Shown here: positions 6,947 to 14,859 of the stretch, piece after piece
Numbering within the stretch: position 1 is the first letter of the stretch
Layout: each line of letters opens with the position of its first letter
Assembly: GCA_051004815.1 (NCBI GenBank)
Contig: JBPCJY010000270.1
Coordinates: 1 to 21,449 of the forward strand
Direction: 5' to 3'
Source: JBBQXY01 sp051004815
GTDB lineage: Bacteria > Chloroflexota > Ktedonobacteria > Ktedonobacterales > Ktedonobacteraceae
Length of the DNA: 21,449 bases
Program-made: the position numbers and the translations under genes
Notes under the pieces: model-generated
The model's database searches: none
What the model saw: the letters and a program-made list of their open reading frames with translations, nothing else
Told to the model about the DNA's origin: nothing

Positions 6947-7612
6947 ATGCAAAACTCACATGACTTCCAACGATTAACCATGGCATGTAGCCAGGAAGGT
7001 TGTATCCTTTGTCGCCTGGTAGGTGAAAGCATGCACCGCTACCTGGAAACCTGGAAAGACGAACTGTTCACCGACGTTACCATACGCGAAGAGTTGCGAC
7101 ACTCCAAAGGCTTTTGCCATCTACACACCTGGCAACTAGTGGACATGGGAGCCGTCATATCCCTGGCACAGGCCTATCGCGATATCCTTTCAGATGCTAT
7201 GGAACAGCTAGAACACGATAATGGCAGCAGGAAGCGACATTGGTTCGAGGCTAGAGCAGAGTCTACCCTCTGCCCCGCCTGCCAACAGCAAGCACGGATC
7301 GCGGCACGGCTCATCTCTTCTTTGCGCGAAGCATTAGCGGAACCGACCTTTTATGCCCAATTCTCTGCTTCGTCCGGCCTATGCTTGTCCCACTTCCAGC
7401 TCGCCAGTGAACTCAAACCGCTCGCTATGCCCGCAACATGGCTCCCGTTACTACGACAAGCTCAATTGCTCTGCTTGCAGCGTTTAGACGCGCAGCTCGG
7501 CGAATTGATTCGCAAGCACGATTACCGTTTTAAAGATGAAGCGCAAGGCCACGAAATGCTCTCCTGGAAAAAAGCAGCCAGTCTCGTCGCTGGCGAGGAT
7601 CAACGGGCATAA
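6947..7612 (+). CDS. DUF6062-like Cys/His protein
   Basis: The protein has about 221 residues. I chose the ATG at 6947, because AAAGG lies 8 bases upstream; a TTG at 6923 also keeps the frame open. It has two similar halves, each with a metal-ligand-like pattern: 'CILC' (19-22) then 'SKGFCHLH' (C57, H60), and 'CPAC' (109-112) then 'SGLCLSHF' (C146, H149). This repeated CxxC...GxCxxH arrangement matches DUF6062, a bacterial family of unknown function. A zinc or other metal role is likely from the motifs but not shown. It ends six bases before the convergent Uma2 gene and is divergent from the J-domain gene, itself a zinc-ribbon protein. Confidence 0.75.
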   Translation: MQNSHDFQRLTMACSQEGCILCRLVGESMHRYLETWKDELFTDVTIREELRHSKGFCHLHTWQLVDMGAVISLAQAYRDILSDAMEQLEHDNGSRKRHWFEARAESTLCPACQQQARIAARLISSLREALAEPTFYAQFSASSGLCLSHFQLASELKPLAMPATWLPLLRQAQLLCLQRLDAQLGELIRKHDYRFKDEAQGHEMLSWKKAASLVAGEDQRA

Positions 7613-7617
7613 GAAGA

Positions 7618-8352
7618 TCACAGAGCGTCAGGGTCTATCCCAAGTGAGCGCAGTTTCTCGGCAAGTGCCTCAGCTCTTCTCGTCTCCGCTCGCCGGGCTT
7701 CAGCCTCTGCCTCAGCTCTTCTCGTCTCCGCTCGCCGGGCTTCAGCCTCTGCCTCGGCCTGGGTGAGACGGAGATGGCCATGGCGATCATAGAGGCGCAA
7801 CAACTCCCCATCTGGCACCAAGAAACTGTCCAGATGCGGACTCCATAGACGCCCATGTGACCCAACGGGCAGGGCTTGCATCTGCCGCTTACCCGTCGCT
7901 GGACTCAGCTGCCAGCCATAGAGACGTTGCCCTCTGCTACGCCGGAGCGCAGGTTCATTGGGATCATAGGCAAAGTACTCGGCTACCCCCATGTGTGCAT
8001 ACCTTATCGGCTTCTCATCCAGGTCTTTTTTCCAGGTTTCCTCCGAGGCAATCTCGAAGACGACCTGGGGCGCAAGGCCGGTCTGGCCCACTTTCCAGCT
8101 CCTCAGATGCTGGAAATCGACCGCTTTGAGCACGGCGATATCGGGAGCGAGCGGATACTCCTCCGGGTTGGCGGTCTGGTAGAAGTTGAGGTTTTCGTAG
8201 AGAGCGCAGGTCTGCCCACGAAAGAGCCAGGTGAGTACCTCCATGAGGTAGTGAATGAGCGCAGCGTGAACCGAGGTTTCCCCCATCAAATCCTCCTCGG
8301 TGGGGTGGAAATCGTAGTAATAGGCTACATCGTCTTCTATATGCTTGGCCAT
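7618..8352 (-). CDS. Uma2-family PD-(D/E)XK nuclease-like protein with repeated tail
   Basis: This protein has about 244 residues. The start ATG at 8352 has AAAGGAG 7 bases upstream; the frame remains open to 8391. The Uma2 (DUF820) core spans about 17-190: 'PLAPDIAVL' (P70, D71), 'QVVFEIAS' (E100) and 'DEKPIRYAHMGVAEYFAYDP' (K114 onwards), the usual PD...E...K-Y-GV-EYW pattern of this restriction-endonuclease-fold family. The C-terminal tail is an Ala/Glu/Arg-rich likely coiled coil made of two identical 14-residue units (AEAEAEARRAETRR). Uma2 genes occur in many copies in cyanobacteria and Chloroflexota, with unknown substrate. It converges on the DUF6062-like gene with only a five-base gap. 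Confidence 0.88.
   Translation of the reverse strand: MAKHIEDDVAYYYDFHPTEEDLMGETSVHAALIHYLMEVLTWLFRGQTCALYENLNFYQTANPEEYPLAPDIAVLKAVDFQHLRSWKVGQTGLAPQVVFEIASEETWKKDLDEKPIRYAHMGVAEYFAYDPNEPALRRSRGQRLYGWQLSPATGKRQMQALPVGSHGRLWSPHLDSFLVPDGELLRLYDRHGHLRLTQAEAEAEARRAETRRAEAEAEARRAETRRAEALAEKLRSLGIDPDAL
7671..7754. repeat. two perfect 42-base tandem repeats inside Uma2 gene
   Basis: Units 7671-7712 and 7713-7754 are identical over 42 bases and encode 14 residues each on the minus strand, so the reading frame is kept. Perfect identity, including third positions, points to a recent duplication or a length-variable site. The copy number may differ between strains. Confidence 0.9.
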
Positions 8353-8472
8353 GGTGCGCTCCTTTCGGGAGGGTAGCGTGCTTGTCCACATCTCGACCCC
8401 ATCTGTGTCGTCCCAAATGTTGACTCCCTCCTTGCGCTTCTTGCCAGAATGGCAGAGGATGGTGTCAAATCT

Positions 8473-8501
8473 ATGATACCATACGCTTGCTGGGTCGACA
8501 A
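8473..8501 (-). promoter_or_regulatory. promoter for the Uma2 gene
   Basis: On the minus strand TTGTCG (8496-8501) and TATCAT (8473-8478) are separated by exactly 17 bases. The -10 is preceded by TGG, giving an extended -10 TGGTATCAT. The same extended -10 occurs at 18851-18859. The start site would lie about 115 bases upstream of the chosen ATG. Confidence 0.5.
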
Positions 8502-8508
8502 GGAAACA

Positions 8509-8544
8509 GGCCGATCAATCGGCGATGGGTACGGTAAATCGGCC
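8509..8544. promoter_or_regulatory. nested inverted repeats between divergent Uma2 and CDF genes
   Basis: GCCGAT (8510-8515) and ATCGGC (8518-8523) form a six-base inverted repeat with a two-base centre. A further ATCGGCC (8538-8544) pairs with GGCCGAT (8509-8515). The element abuts the -35 of the Uma2 promoter and lies about 60 bases before the CDF promoter. This is operator-like geometry, but it does not match the SmtB/ArsR 12-2-12 operator I know for zinc control. Confidence 0.3.
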
Positions 8545-8602
8545 CCTACACAGCATTCATACATTTGGAGACCGCAGGTTTGAAAAAAGGCCACTAGTCT
8601 CA

Positions 8603-8629
8603 TTGCCAGCACCTATAAACGTGTATAAT
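8603..8629 (+). promoter_or_regulatory. promoter for the CDF transporter
   Basis: A perfect -10, TATAAT (8624-8629), has TTGCCA (8603-8608, one mismatch to TTGACA) 15 bases upstream. The spacer is short but usable. Transcription would begin about 8636, roughly 30 bases before the ATG at 8668. Confidence 0.5.
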
Positions 8630-8667
8630 ACAGAGGAGTGCGCATTGATAACATCCGGAGGGCTGAT

Positions 8668-9786
8668 ATGCAAGAGTACCATTCTGAGCACGAGCATGAT
8701 GAGCATGCCCACGATCACAACCATAGCCACGATGAGCATGACCATGATGAGCACGAACACGAAGAGGAACATGGACACGGTCATGGCGGGCATGGGCATG
8801 AACATGGGAAAGTGGATGCCGATTTATACGGCAACCGGGCAGGGTTGCGAGCGGTACAAATCTCAACGGCGGGCATGCTCCTTGTCGCGCTCATCCAGTT
8901 TAGCATCGCCATTATCGGTGGGAGCGCGGGCCTCTTCGCGGATGCCCTGCACAACTTCGGCGATGTTCTCACCACAATCGCACTGTGGATTGCCTTCGTG
9001 ATCTCCAATCGAGCGGCCAATCAACGCTATACCTATGGCTATTATCGTGCCGAAGACCTGGCCGGTATCTTTATTGTACTGGTCATTATCGCCAGTGCCG
9101 TGGCCGGAGCTGTCGAGTCTATTCTAAAGCTGACCAGTGGAGCCGCCCCGACCCAACTGTATCTTAGCATGGCGGCTGCACTGGTAGGTGTCGCTGGCAA
9201 TGAGATACTGGCACAATACAAAATCTCGGTGGGCAAACGTATCAACAGCGTCCCCCTGGTTGCTGATGGGCAACACTCACGCATTGATGGACTGACCTCG
9301 CTAGCCGCCTTCGTTGGCCTGATCTTTGTCGCCTTTGGTCTGCGGCTCGCTGACCCTATCGCGGGACTGGTGATTACCGTTGTCATCCTCACCGTTGTCT
9401 ATTCCACTACGCGCAGCGTCCTACAACGCCTTCTTGATGCCGTTGACCCACGCGTCATTCCTTCTATTTACAGCATTGCCAGCGAGGTTCCCGGCGTCGA
9501 AGCCATCAACACTGTACGCGCACGCTGGGTTGGACACACCCTGCACATCGCGATGAATATCGAAGTCGAGGCCGAATTGACCTTGATCAAAGCGCACGCT
9601 ATTGCTGAAGAGGTACGCCACCGCCTGTTTCACCGCGTCAAAGGTCTCTCAGAAGTTATTATTCATACCGACCCGCACAGCCATGATGAAGACCATCACC
9701 AACTCGTCGCACACCACATCCAGGAGGCGCAACGTCCCGCGGTACAACGTTGGGAACGTCCACACGAACAACAACCTATGTCATGA
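8668..9786 (+). CDS. cation diffusion facilitator zinc exporter, His-rich
   Basis: This CDF-family antiporter of about 372 residues exports divalent metal, most likely zinc, from the cytoplasm in exchange for protons. I chose the ATG at 8668 because GGAGG sits 6 bases upstream; a GTG at 8638 is in frame. Residues 5-47 are almost entirely His, Asp, Glu and Gly, a cytoplasmic metal-binding tail. Six membrane segments are expected between about 62 and 250. The transport site is intact: H95 and D99 in 'ADALHNFGD', and H203 and D207 in 'DGQHSRIDG'. This HxxxD/HxxxD set is typical of zinc-selecting CDFs such as CzcD and ZnT. The C-terminal cytoplasmic domain (about 255-345) is present, followed by another His-containing tail. 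The gene converges on gltB. Confidence 0.92.
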   Translation: MQEYHSEHEHDEHAHDHNHSHDEHDHDEHEHEEEHGHGHGGHGHEHGKVDADLYGNRAGLRAVQISTAGMLLVALIQFSIAIIGGSAGLFADALHNFGDVLTTIALWIAFVISNRAANQRYTYGYYRAEDLAGIFIVLVIIASAVAGAVESILKLTSGAAPTQLYLSMAAALVGVAGNEILAQYKISVGKRINSVPLVADGQHSRIDGLTSLAAFVGLIFVAFGLRLADPIAGLVITVVILTVVYSTTRSVLQRLLDAVDPRVIPSIYSIASEVPGVEAINTVRARWVGHTLHIAMNIEVEAELTLIKAHAIAEEVRHRLFHRVKGLSEVIIHTDPHSHDEDHHQLVAHHIQEAQRPAVQRWERPHEQQPMS

Positions 9787-9886
9787 TCTGTTCGCTGCTC
9801 ACGAATGTGCTACACTGCGATCCTAGTTGTCTCCCCCATTTGTGTGCACCGTCATGATCTGTTCGCTGCTCACGAATGTGCTACAC
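9780..9886. repeat. 36-base direct repeat, two copies, 35-base spacer
   Basis: Copies 9780-9815 and 9851-9886 are identical over 36 bases, beginning GTCATGATCTG and ending GTGCTACAC. The first copy contains the stop codon of the CDF gene (9784-9786). The second contains the stop codon and last codons of gltB (9870-9886). The spacing looks like a minimal CRISPR repeat-spacer-repeat, but the overlap with both coding ends and the absence of cas genes argue for a 71-base duplication. Confidence 0.9.
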
Positions 9887-12800
9887 CTACCAGTGTGCCT
9901 TCATTTTCGTGCGCCATAACAAAGTCACAAGCAGTCTGTGTAGTCTGCGTCGTTTGTGTTGTACTACGGGGCGTGACGCGCCAGAAAGTGCGCTGCATGC
10001 GACTCCATTCCGCCAGGAGTTGCGCGGCTCGCCAACTGCGCGTCTTTTTGCGATGCCACTGGATGACAGTACGGAGAGCCTCTATTTCATTCGGGTCATC
10101 AACACGCTGCAATTCCACCAGATCGGTATTACAATGTCTGGGGAATACCCCCATCGTGTCCAGAACATAGGCCACGCCAGCAGACATTCCGGCGGCAAAG
10201 TTCGGACCCGTTTCACCCAGCACGACAACCATTCCCCCCGTCATATATTCACAGGCATGCGCTCCCACACCTTCCACCACGGCCATTGCCCCACTATTGC
10301 GTACCGCGAAACGTTCTCCCGCCCGGCCAGAGGCAAAAAGTTGCCCACCGGTCGCGCCATACAGCACGGTATTCCCAAGAATAGTGTTCGTATGCGCGGC
10401 AAAACCGGCATCAGTTGGCGGCGCGATAATAATTTGCCCACCAACCATACTCTTCCCCACGTAATCGTTAGCCTCGCCATGGAGGATCAAGCGCATGCCT
10501 GGTAGACAGAAAGCACCGAAACTTTGTCCCGCCGCTCCTTGCAACGAACAGGTAATGCTTGTGCCAGGTAAGCCAGTATTGCCATAACGCCGCGCAATCT
10601 CACCCGCCAATCTGGCCCCAATTGAGCGATCATAATTTGAGATAGAGTGCTGCAACAACACACTGCTCTCACCGCACATGGCTTGCTCTGCCTCTACCAC
10701 CAGTTGTTCAGCAAGAGGTGACGATGATTGCGCTCGACTGGCTTGAGGCGATGAAGCCCCAACGGCAGCGGTCAACAGCCGTGCCAGGTCAATGTTCGTC
10801 TCTGTAACCGATTGCAGGAGGTCTGCTCGCCCTACCAGATCATGCAGGTGGGCTACGCCTAATTGCGCCAGCAGCTCACGCACCTCTTCGGCGATAGCGG
10901 TCAGGAAGTTGATAATCAGTTGCGGCTTCCCGCTAAATTTGGCACGCAGGTCTTCGCGCTGGGTCGCGATCCCCGTTGGACAGGTATTTAAGTGACATTG
11001 CCGTGCCATATCGCAGCCCAGAGCCACCAGGATGGACGTGCCAAAACCAAATTCTTCCGCGCCAAGCATAGCTCCAATCACCACGTCGCGTCCCGTTTTG
11101 AAACCACCATCGACGCGTACTTTCACCCTGCTTCTCAGCCCATTACGTAGTAACACTTGCTGCGTTTCCGCCAACCCAAGTTCCCACGGGATACCCGCGT
11201 GCTTGATAGATTGCAACGGTGAGGCTCCTGTACCTCCATCATGTCCACTGATGAGCACATAGTTTGCGTGCGCTTTAGCCACACCAGCCGCGATAGTGCC
11301 TACGCCCAGACTGGAGACCAGCTTGACACCTATACGAGCGGTCGGATTCACCTGGCGCAGATCATAGATCAACTGGGCCAGGTCTTCAATGCTGTAAATG
11401 TCATGATGCGGCGGCGGGGAGATGAGTGCTACATATGGCATCGTATGGCGCAATTTCGCAATAAAGGGCGTTACCTTGCTGGGAGGTAATTGCCCACCTT
11501 CGCCCGGTTTAGAACCCTGTGCCATCTTAATCTCCAGTTCCTCGGCTCGCACAAGGTACTCGGTGGTGACTCCAAAACGGGCGGATGCCACCTGCTTGAT
11601 TTTGCTACTGACTGGATACCCTTCGATCTGTTCCGCGTACCATGCCGGGTCTTCCCCACCTTCGCCTGTATTGTTACGCCCGCCGATACTGTTCATGGCC
11701 GCGGCAATGGTGCGATGCGTCTCTGGACTGAGCGCACCAACTGACATGGCGGAAGCGACAAAACGCGCCCGGATCGCTTCCATCGGTTCAACCTCTTCCA
11801 ATGGGATCGCCGTGGTCGGCACAAAAGTCAGCAAGTCTCGCAAGTTGGTCGGGGGACGCTGGTATACCATCTCTTTGTAGCGGACATAGTCTGCTTTGTC
11901 CCCACTTTGCGCTGCCTTTTGTAAGGCCTGAACCAACAAGGGATTATACGCATGATACTCGGCGGCACGACGAAAACGAAAGTTGCCAGCATCATACAGT
12001 TTCCGCCTTCGTCCATTTAACGCGGAACTCTCTTGTTCTACTAGCGTCTGTTGTACTGCCTGACAACGCTCAATAACTTGCTCAGCAATAGCACTATATG
12101 TCACCTTACCGGGATACGCCGCTGAGCCGGTAAAGCAGTGTTCGATGATCTGCGCGTTCAGGCCAATAATCTCGAACTGGCCCGCGCCAATAATGTTGCG
12201 CAGCGTCGAAATGCCCATGCGAGCCATCACTTTACGTAAACCCTCTTCAATGACGTGGATATAGCTCTCCTGCGCCTGCTGTGGCGACACATGCTCTAGC
12301 CGCCGCTCTCCCGCCAGTAGACGCACGCTTGCCAATGCCAGATAGGGGGAGATAGCCTCCGCTCCATAGCCCAGCAAGAGCGCGGTCTGATGCACATCCC
12401 AGGCGGCAGCAGTCTCACAGATTAATGAGACATAGGTGCGCAGCCCCCGCCGAATCAGCGTTTGATGGATGGCACCAACAGCAAGCAACATCGATAATGG
12501 AGCTTGTGTCACATTGGCAGTGCGATCACTGATGATAAAGAGATTGATACCATCAGCAATGGCAGAGATAGCTTCATTTTCCAAGCGATCAAGAGCAGCT
12601 TCCATAGCTTTGGGGCCACCAGAGGTTTCAAAGGTGGCGTGCAGGGTACGCAAGCGAAATCCATTGGCTTTCAGGTTGCGGATCGTCTCCAGTTGCGACT
12701 CTGTCAAAAGCGGTGTTTCCAGGTGGAGAAGCTGTGCATGGAGTGGAGTTTCCGTCAGAAAGTTTTGCCGACGGCCCAGGTAGCAGTCCAGCGACATCAT

Positions 12801-14435
12801 ACTGCGCTCGCGCAAAGGATCAATGGGCGGATTCGTCACCTGGGCGAAACGCTGGTGAAAATAGTCTGCTAGCGAGCGGGACTGACATGAAAGGGCGGCT
12901 AAGGGGGTATCATCGCCCATACTCCAGATAGGTTCTTTGTTTTCCATGAGCATGGGTCGCAGCACCATTTCAACATCTTCATGGGTGTACCCAAAAAGTT
13001 GTTGCTGTGAAAACAATTTCGCGGCATCGTACTCTTCGTTAGAGGAAGACCCATGCAATTGCGGAAGATGTTCCAGGTGTGCCAGACGCAGCAAATAGCG
13101 ATCTAACCACTGCTGGTAAGGTTGACGCTGCGCGAGAGCAGCTTTCACCTCGAAGTCGCGCAACAGTACACCATATTTGGTATCAACGGCAATAATTTCG
13201 CCTGGCCCCAGCCGCCCTCTCTCCACGACATCGTGCGCGTCAGTGGGATTAACGCCCGCTTCTGAAGCAAGGATGAGCAAACCCTGCGAGGTCAGGGTAT
13301 AGCGAGCGGGGCGCAGCCCGTTGCGGTCCAAGGCGGCTCCCACTATGCGGCCATCGCTAAAGACGAGGGCCGCAGGCCCATCCCACGGCTCGACCAGGCC
13401 CGCGTGATATTCACACCAGGCTTGTTGCACACCGTGCAAGGCAGTATCCTGCTCCCAGGCTGGCGGAATCAACATCTGGATGCTATGAAGCAGGTCACGC
13501 CCGGAATGCGTTAACAATTCCAATACATTATCCAGTTGGGCCGAATCGCTGCCACCGGACTGAATGATGGGGAGCAAGTCTTGCAATTTGTTGCCCCAAT
13601 GCGGCGAAAACATGGCGGACTCTCGTGCTTGCATCCAATGGCGATTGCCCTGAATGGTGTTAATTTCGCCGTTGTGGGCCAGCAGACGCATCGGCTGCGC
13701 CAGTGCCCATGAAGGAAACGTATTTGTGCTGTAGCGTTGGTGAAAGAGTGCGAAAGCACTACTATAACGTGGATCAGCGAGGTCAAGGTAGAAGTGAGCC
13801 AATTCACTGGGGGCGAGCTGACCTTTATAGACAATGGTGTGCAGCGAAAGCGAGGCAATATAACAATCCCTTATCTCTGCCTCCTGTAGACGCCGCTCGA
13901 TCATACGTTGTGCCTGGTACAAGCTCAGTTCGTACTGTTCAGGCGTTAGTGCTTCCGGTCGCTGGAGCAAAATCTGGGCAATAGTGGGAGCCGAAGCAAG
14001 GCCGCGTGTACCCAGCACGCTAGTATCAACAGGCGGGTCGCGCCAGGTCAGCAGGGGTAGCCCAAGCTCATGCAATGTCTGGGTGATGATCGAACGGCTC
14101 TGCCTATGTTCAGTTGGCAAGCGGCTTTGTGAAGGCAAGAAAAGCATACCAACGGCCAGGTCATCAAGTTCAGGTATCACGATATTGCGGGCCAGGAGTT
14201 CTTCGCGAAAAAGCGTTTGCGGAATTTGCGTCAGCAGACCAGCACCATCGCCGGTTTCCGCGTCGGCATCTTGCGCTCCACGATGCGTGAGATGTGTTAA
14301 TGCGACCAGTGCTGTCGCAATCACGCTATGGCTGGCAACACCAGAGATCTGGGCGACAAAGCCGATACCACAGGCATCGTGTTCCCAACGAGCATCATAT
14401 AGAGGATAAGCGGGATCAGGATCAGAACAATACAT
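9870..14435 (-). CDS. gltB: glutamate synthase large subunit
   Basis: This protein of about 1521 residues converts 2-oxoglutarate plus glutamine to two glutamates, taking electrons through FMN and an iron-sulfur cluster. I chose the ATG at 14435 because GGGAGG lies 7 bases upstream. The glutaminase domain begins with nucleophile C22 in 'EHDACGIGF'. Here the Cys follows a 21-residue leader that would be removed. A central linker domain and an FMN domain follow ('GSKPGEGGQLPP', 'HDGGTGASPL'). The 3Fe-4S ligands are 'CDMARQCHLNTCP' (around residue 1140), and then comes the GXGXG beta-helix. Length is normal for the family. The last 30 or so residues ('TTQTTQTTQTACDFVMAHENEG' onward) are low-complexity and unusual. 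The small subunit GltD is not in the window, so electrons may come from a distant gltD or from ferredoxin. Confidence 0.95.
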   Translation of the reverse strand: MYCSDPDPAYPLYDARWEHDACGIGFVAQISGVASHSVIATALVALTHLTHRGAQDADAETGDGAGLLTQIPQTLFREELLARNIVIPELDDLAVGMLFLPSQSRLPTEHRQSRSIITQTLHELGLPLLTWRDPPVDTSVLGTRGLASAPTIAQILLQRPEALTPEQYELSLYQAQRMIERRLQEAEIRDCYIASLSLHTIVYKGQLAPSELAHFYLDLADPRYSSAFALFHQRYSTNTFPSWALAQPMRLLAHNGEINTIQGNRHWMQARESAMFSPHWGNKLQDLLPIIQSGGSDSAQLDNVLELLTHSGRDLLHSIQMLIPPAWEQDTALHGVQQAWCEYHAGLVEPWDGPAALVFSDGRIVGAALDRNGLRPARYTLTSQGLLILASEAGVNPTDAHDVVERGRLGPGEIIAVDTKYGVLLRDFEVKAALAQRQPYQQWLDRYLLRLAHLEHLPQLHGSSSNEEYDAAKLFSQQQLFGYTHEDVEMVLRPMLMENKEPIWSMGDDTPLAALSCQSRSLADYFHQRFAQVTNPPIDPLRERSMMSLDCYLGRRQNFLTETPLHAQLLHLETPLLTESQLETIRNLKANGFRLRTLHATFETSGGPKAMEAALDRLENEAISAIADGINLFIISDRTANVTQAPLSMLLAVGAIHQTLIRRGLRTYVSLICETAAAWDVHQTALLLGYGAEAISPYLALASVRLLAGERRLEHVSPQQAQESYIHVIEEGLRKVMARMGISTLRNIIGAGQFEIIGLNAQIIEHCFTGSAAYPGKVTYSAIAEQVIERCQAVQQTLVEQESSALNGRRRKLYDAGNFRFRRAAEYHAYNPLLVQALQKAAQSGDKADYVRYKEMVYQRPPTNLRDLLTFVPTTAIPLEEVEPMEAIRARFVASAMSVGALSPETHRTIAAAMNSIGGRNNTGEGGEDPAWYAEQIEGYPVSSKIKQVASARFGVTTEYLVRAEELEIKMAQGSKPGEGGQLPPSKVTPFIAKLRHTMPYVALISPPPHHDIYSIEDLAQLIYDLRQVNPTARIGVKLVSSLGVGTIAAGVAKAHANYVLISGHDGGTGASPLQSIKHAGIPWELGLAETQQVLLRNGLRSRVKVRVDGGFKTGRDVVIGAMLGAEEFGFGTSILVALGCDMARQCHLNTCPTGIATQREDLRAKFSGKPQLIINFLTAIAEEVRELLAQLGVAHLHDLVGRADLLQSVTETNIDLARLLTAAVGASSPQASRAQSSSPLAEQLVVEAEQAMCGESSVLLQHSISNYDRSIGARLAGEIARRYGNTGLPGTSITCSLQGAAGQSFGAFCLPGMRLILHGEANDYVGKSMVGGQIIIAPPTDAGFAAHTNTILGNTVLYGATGGQLFASGRAGERFAVRNSGAMAVVEGVGAHACEYMTGGMVVVLGETGPNFAAGMSAGVAYVLDTMGVFPRHCNTDLVELQRVDDPNEIEALRTVIQWHRKKTRSWRAAQLLAEWSRMQRTFWRVTPRSTTQTTQTTQTACDFVMAHENEGTLVGVAHS

Positions 14436-14659
14436 CGGTTGTCCTCCCAACAAATTAATCTGCGCAGGATCAGATCAGGAGGCACCTACATTGGGGCCAG
14501 CAGATACTCGACGACCAAACAGCGCTCGCCGAGGTCATTTCATCACACAACCAGATTGAGGATGCATCGGTATAACATTGAAGCTTAAATTGGGGCGGCA
14601 TTGGTTCCAGGAGAGCAACATAGCTCACAGCAAAACATCCAGTGTTCTCTGTAAACAAA

Positions 14660-14689
14660 AGTATAGCATATTTTTCTCGTTCAGGACAA
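14660..14689 (-). promoter_or_regulatory. promoter for gltB
   Basis: On the minus strand TTGTCC (14684-14689) and TATACT (14660-14665) are separated by 18 bases. TATACT has one mismatch to consensus and TTGTCC has two. Transcription would start near 14653, leaving an untranslated leader of about 215 bases before the gltB ATG. Confidence 0.45.
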
Positions 14690-14798
14690 GGTCTCGTATT
14701 CCGTCATGTACTACTGTACTACTAGAGTATTTCAACTCCTTCTGTTCGTTACGTTTTAGAGGTACTATACCTTGCTTCCCTTTGTGCAGCAAGGCTCC

Positions 14799-14827
14799 TT
14801 GTATGTTGCATAGACATATGCTATGAT
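14799..14827 (+). promoter_or_regulatory. promoter for the Rpn nuclease gene
   Basis: TTGTAT (14799-14804), a 17-base spacer and TATGAT (14822-14827). The second Rpn copy has TTGTAC, a 17-base spacer and TATGAT at 21089-21117. Between the two copies the spacer bases have diverged more than the two hexamers, which supports the call. Confidence 0.5.
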
Positions 14828-14859
14828 CTGCGCAAGAAATATGGCAGAGGTGTCCTACA

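Larger units (their letters stand above)
14436..14859. other. divergent region between gltB and the Rpn gene
   Basis: No gene is supported here. It holds the leftward gltB promoter (14660-14689), giving gltB a leader of roughly 215 bases, and the rightward Rpn promoter (14799-14827). I looked in the leader for T-box, glutamine or other known riboswitch hallmarks and recognised none. The sequence from 14816 onward is repeated at 21106 onward in front of the broken Rpn copy. Confidence 0.5.

Noticed and set aside
7876..8376. 166-codon frame opposite the Uma2 gene
   Set aside because: It is the antisense shadow of a gene with clear Uma2 motifs; the GC-rich codons keep the opposite strand open.
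9780..9886. CRISPR mini-array (36-base repeats, 35-base spacer)
   Set aside because: Only two repeats, both overlapping the ends of conserved protein genes, with no internal palindrome and no cas gene in the window. A 71-base local duplication explains it better.
13984..14409. 141-codon frame opposite the gltB 5' end
   Set aside because: Antisense shadow of the conserved glutaminase domain; the translation is Ser/Arg-rich without domain features.
14436..14653. T-box or glutamine riboswitch before gltB
   Set aside because: No T-box TGGNACC sequence or recognisable conserved riboswitch core was found by reading.
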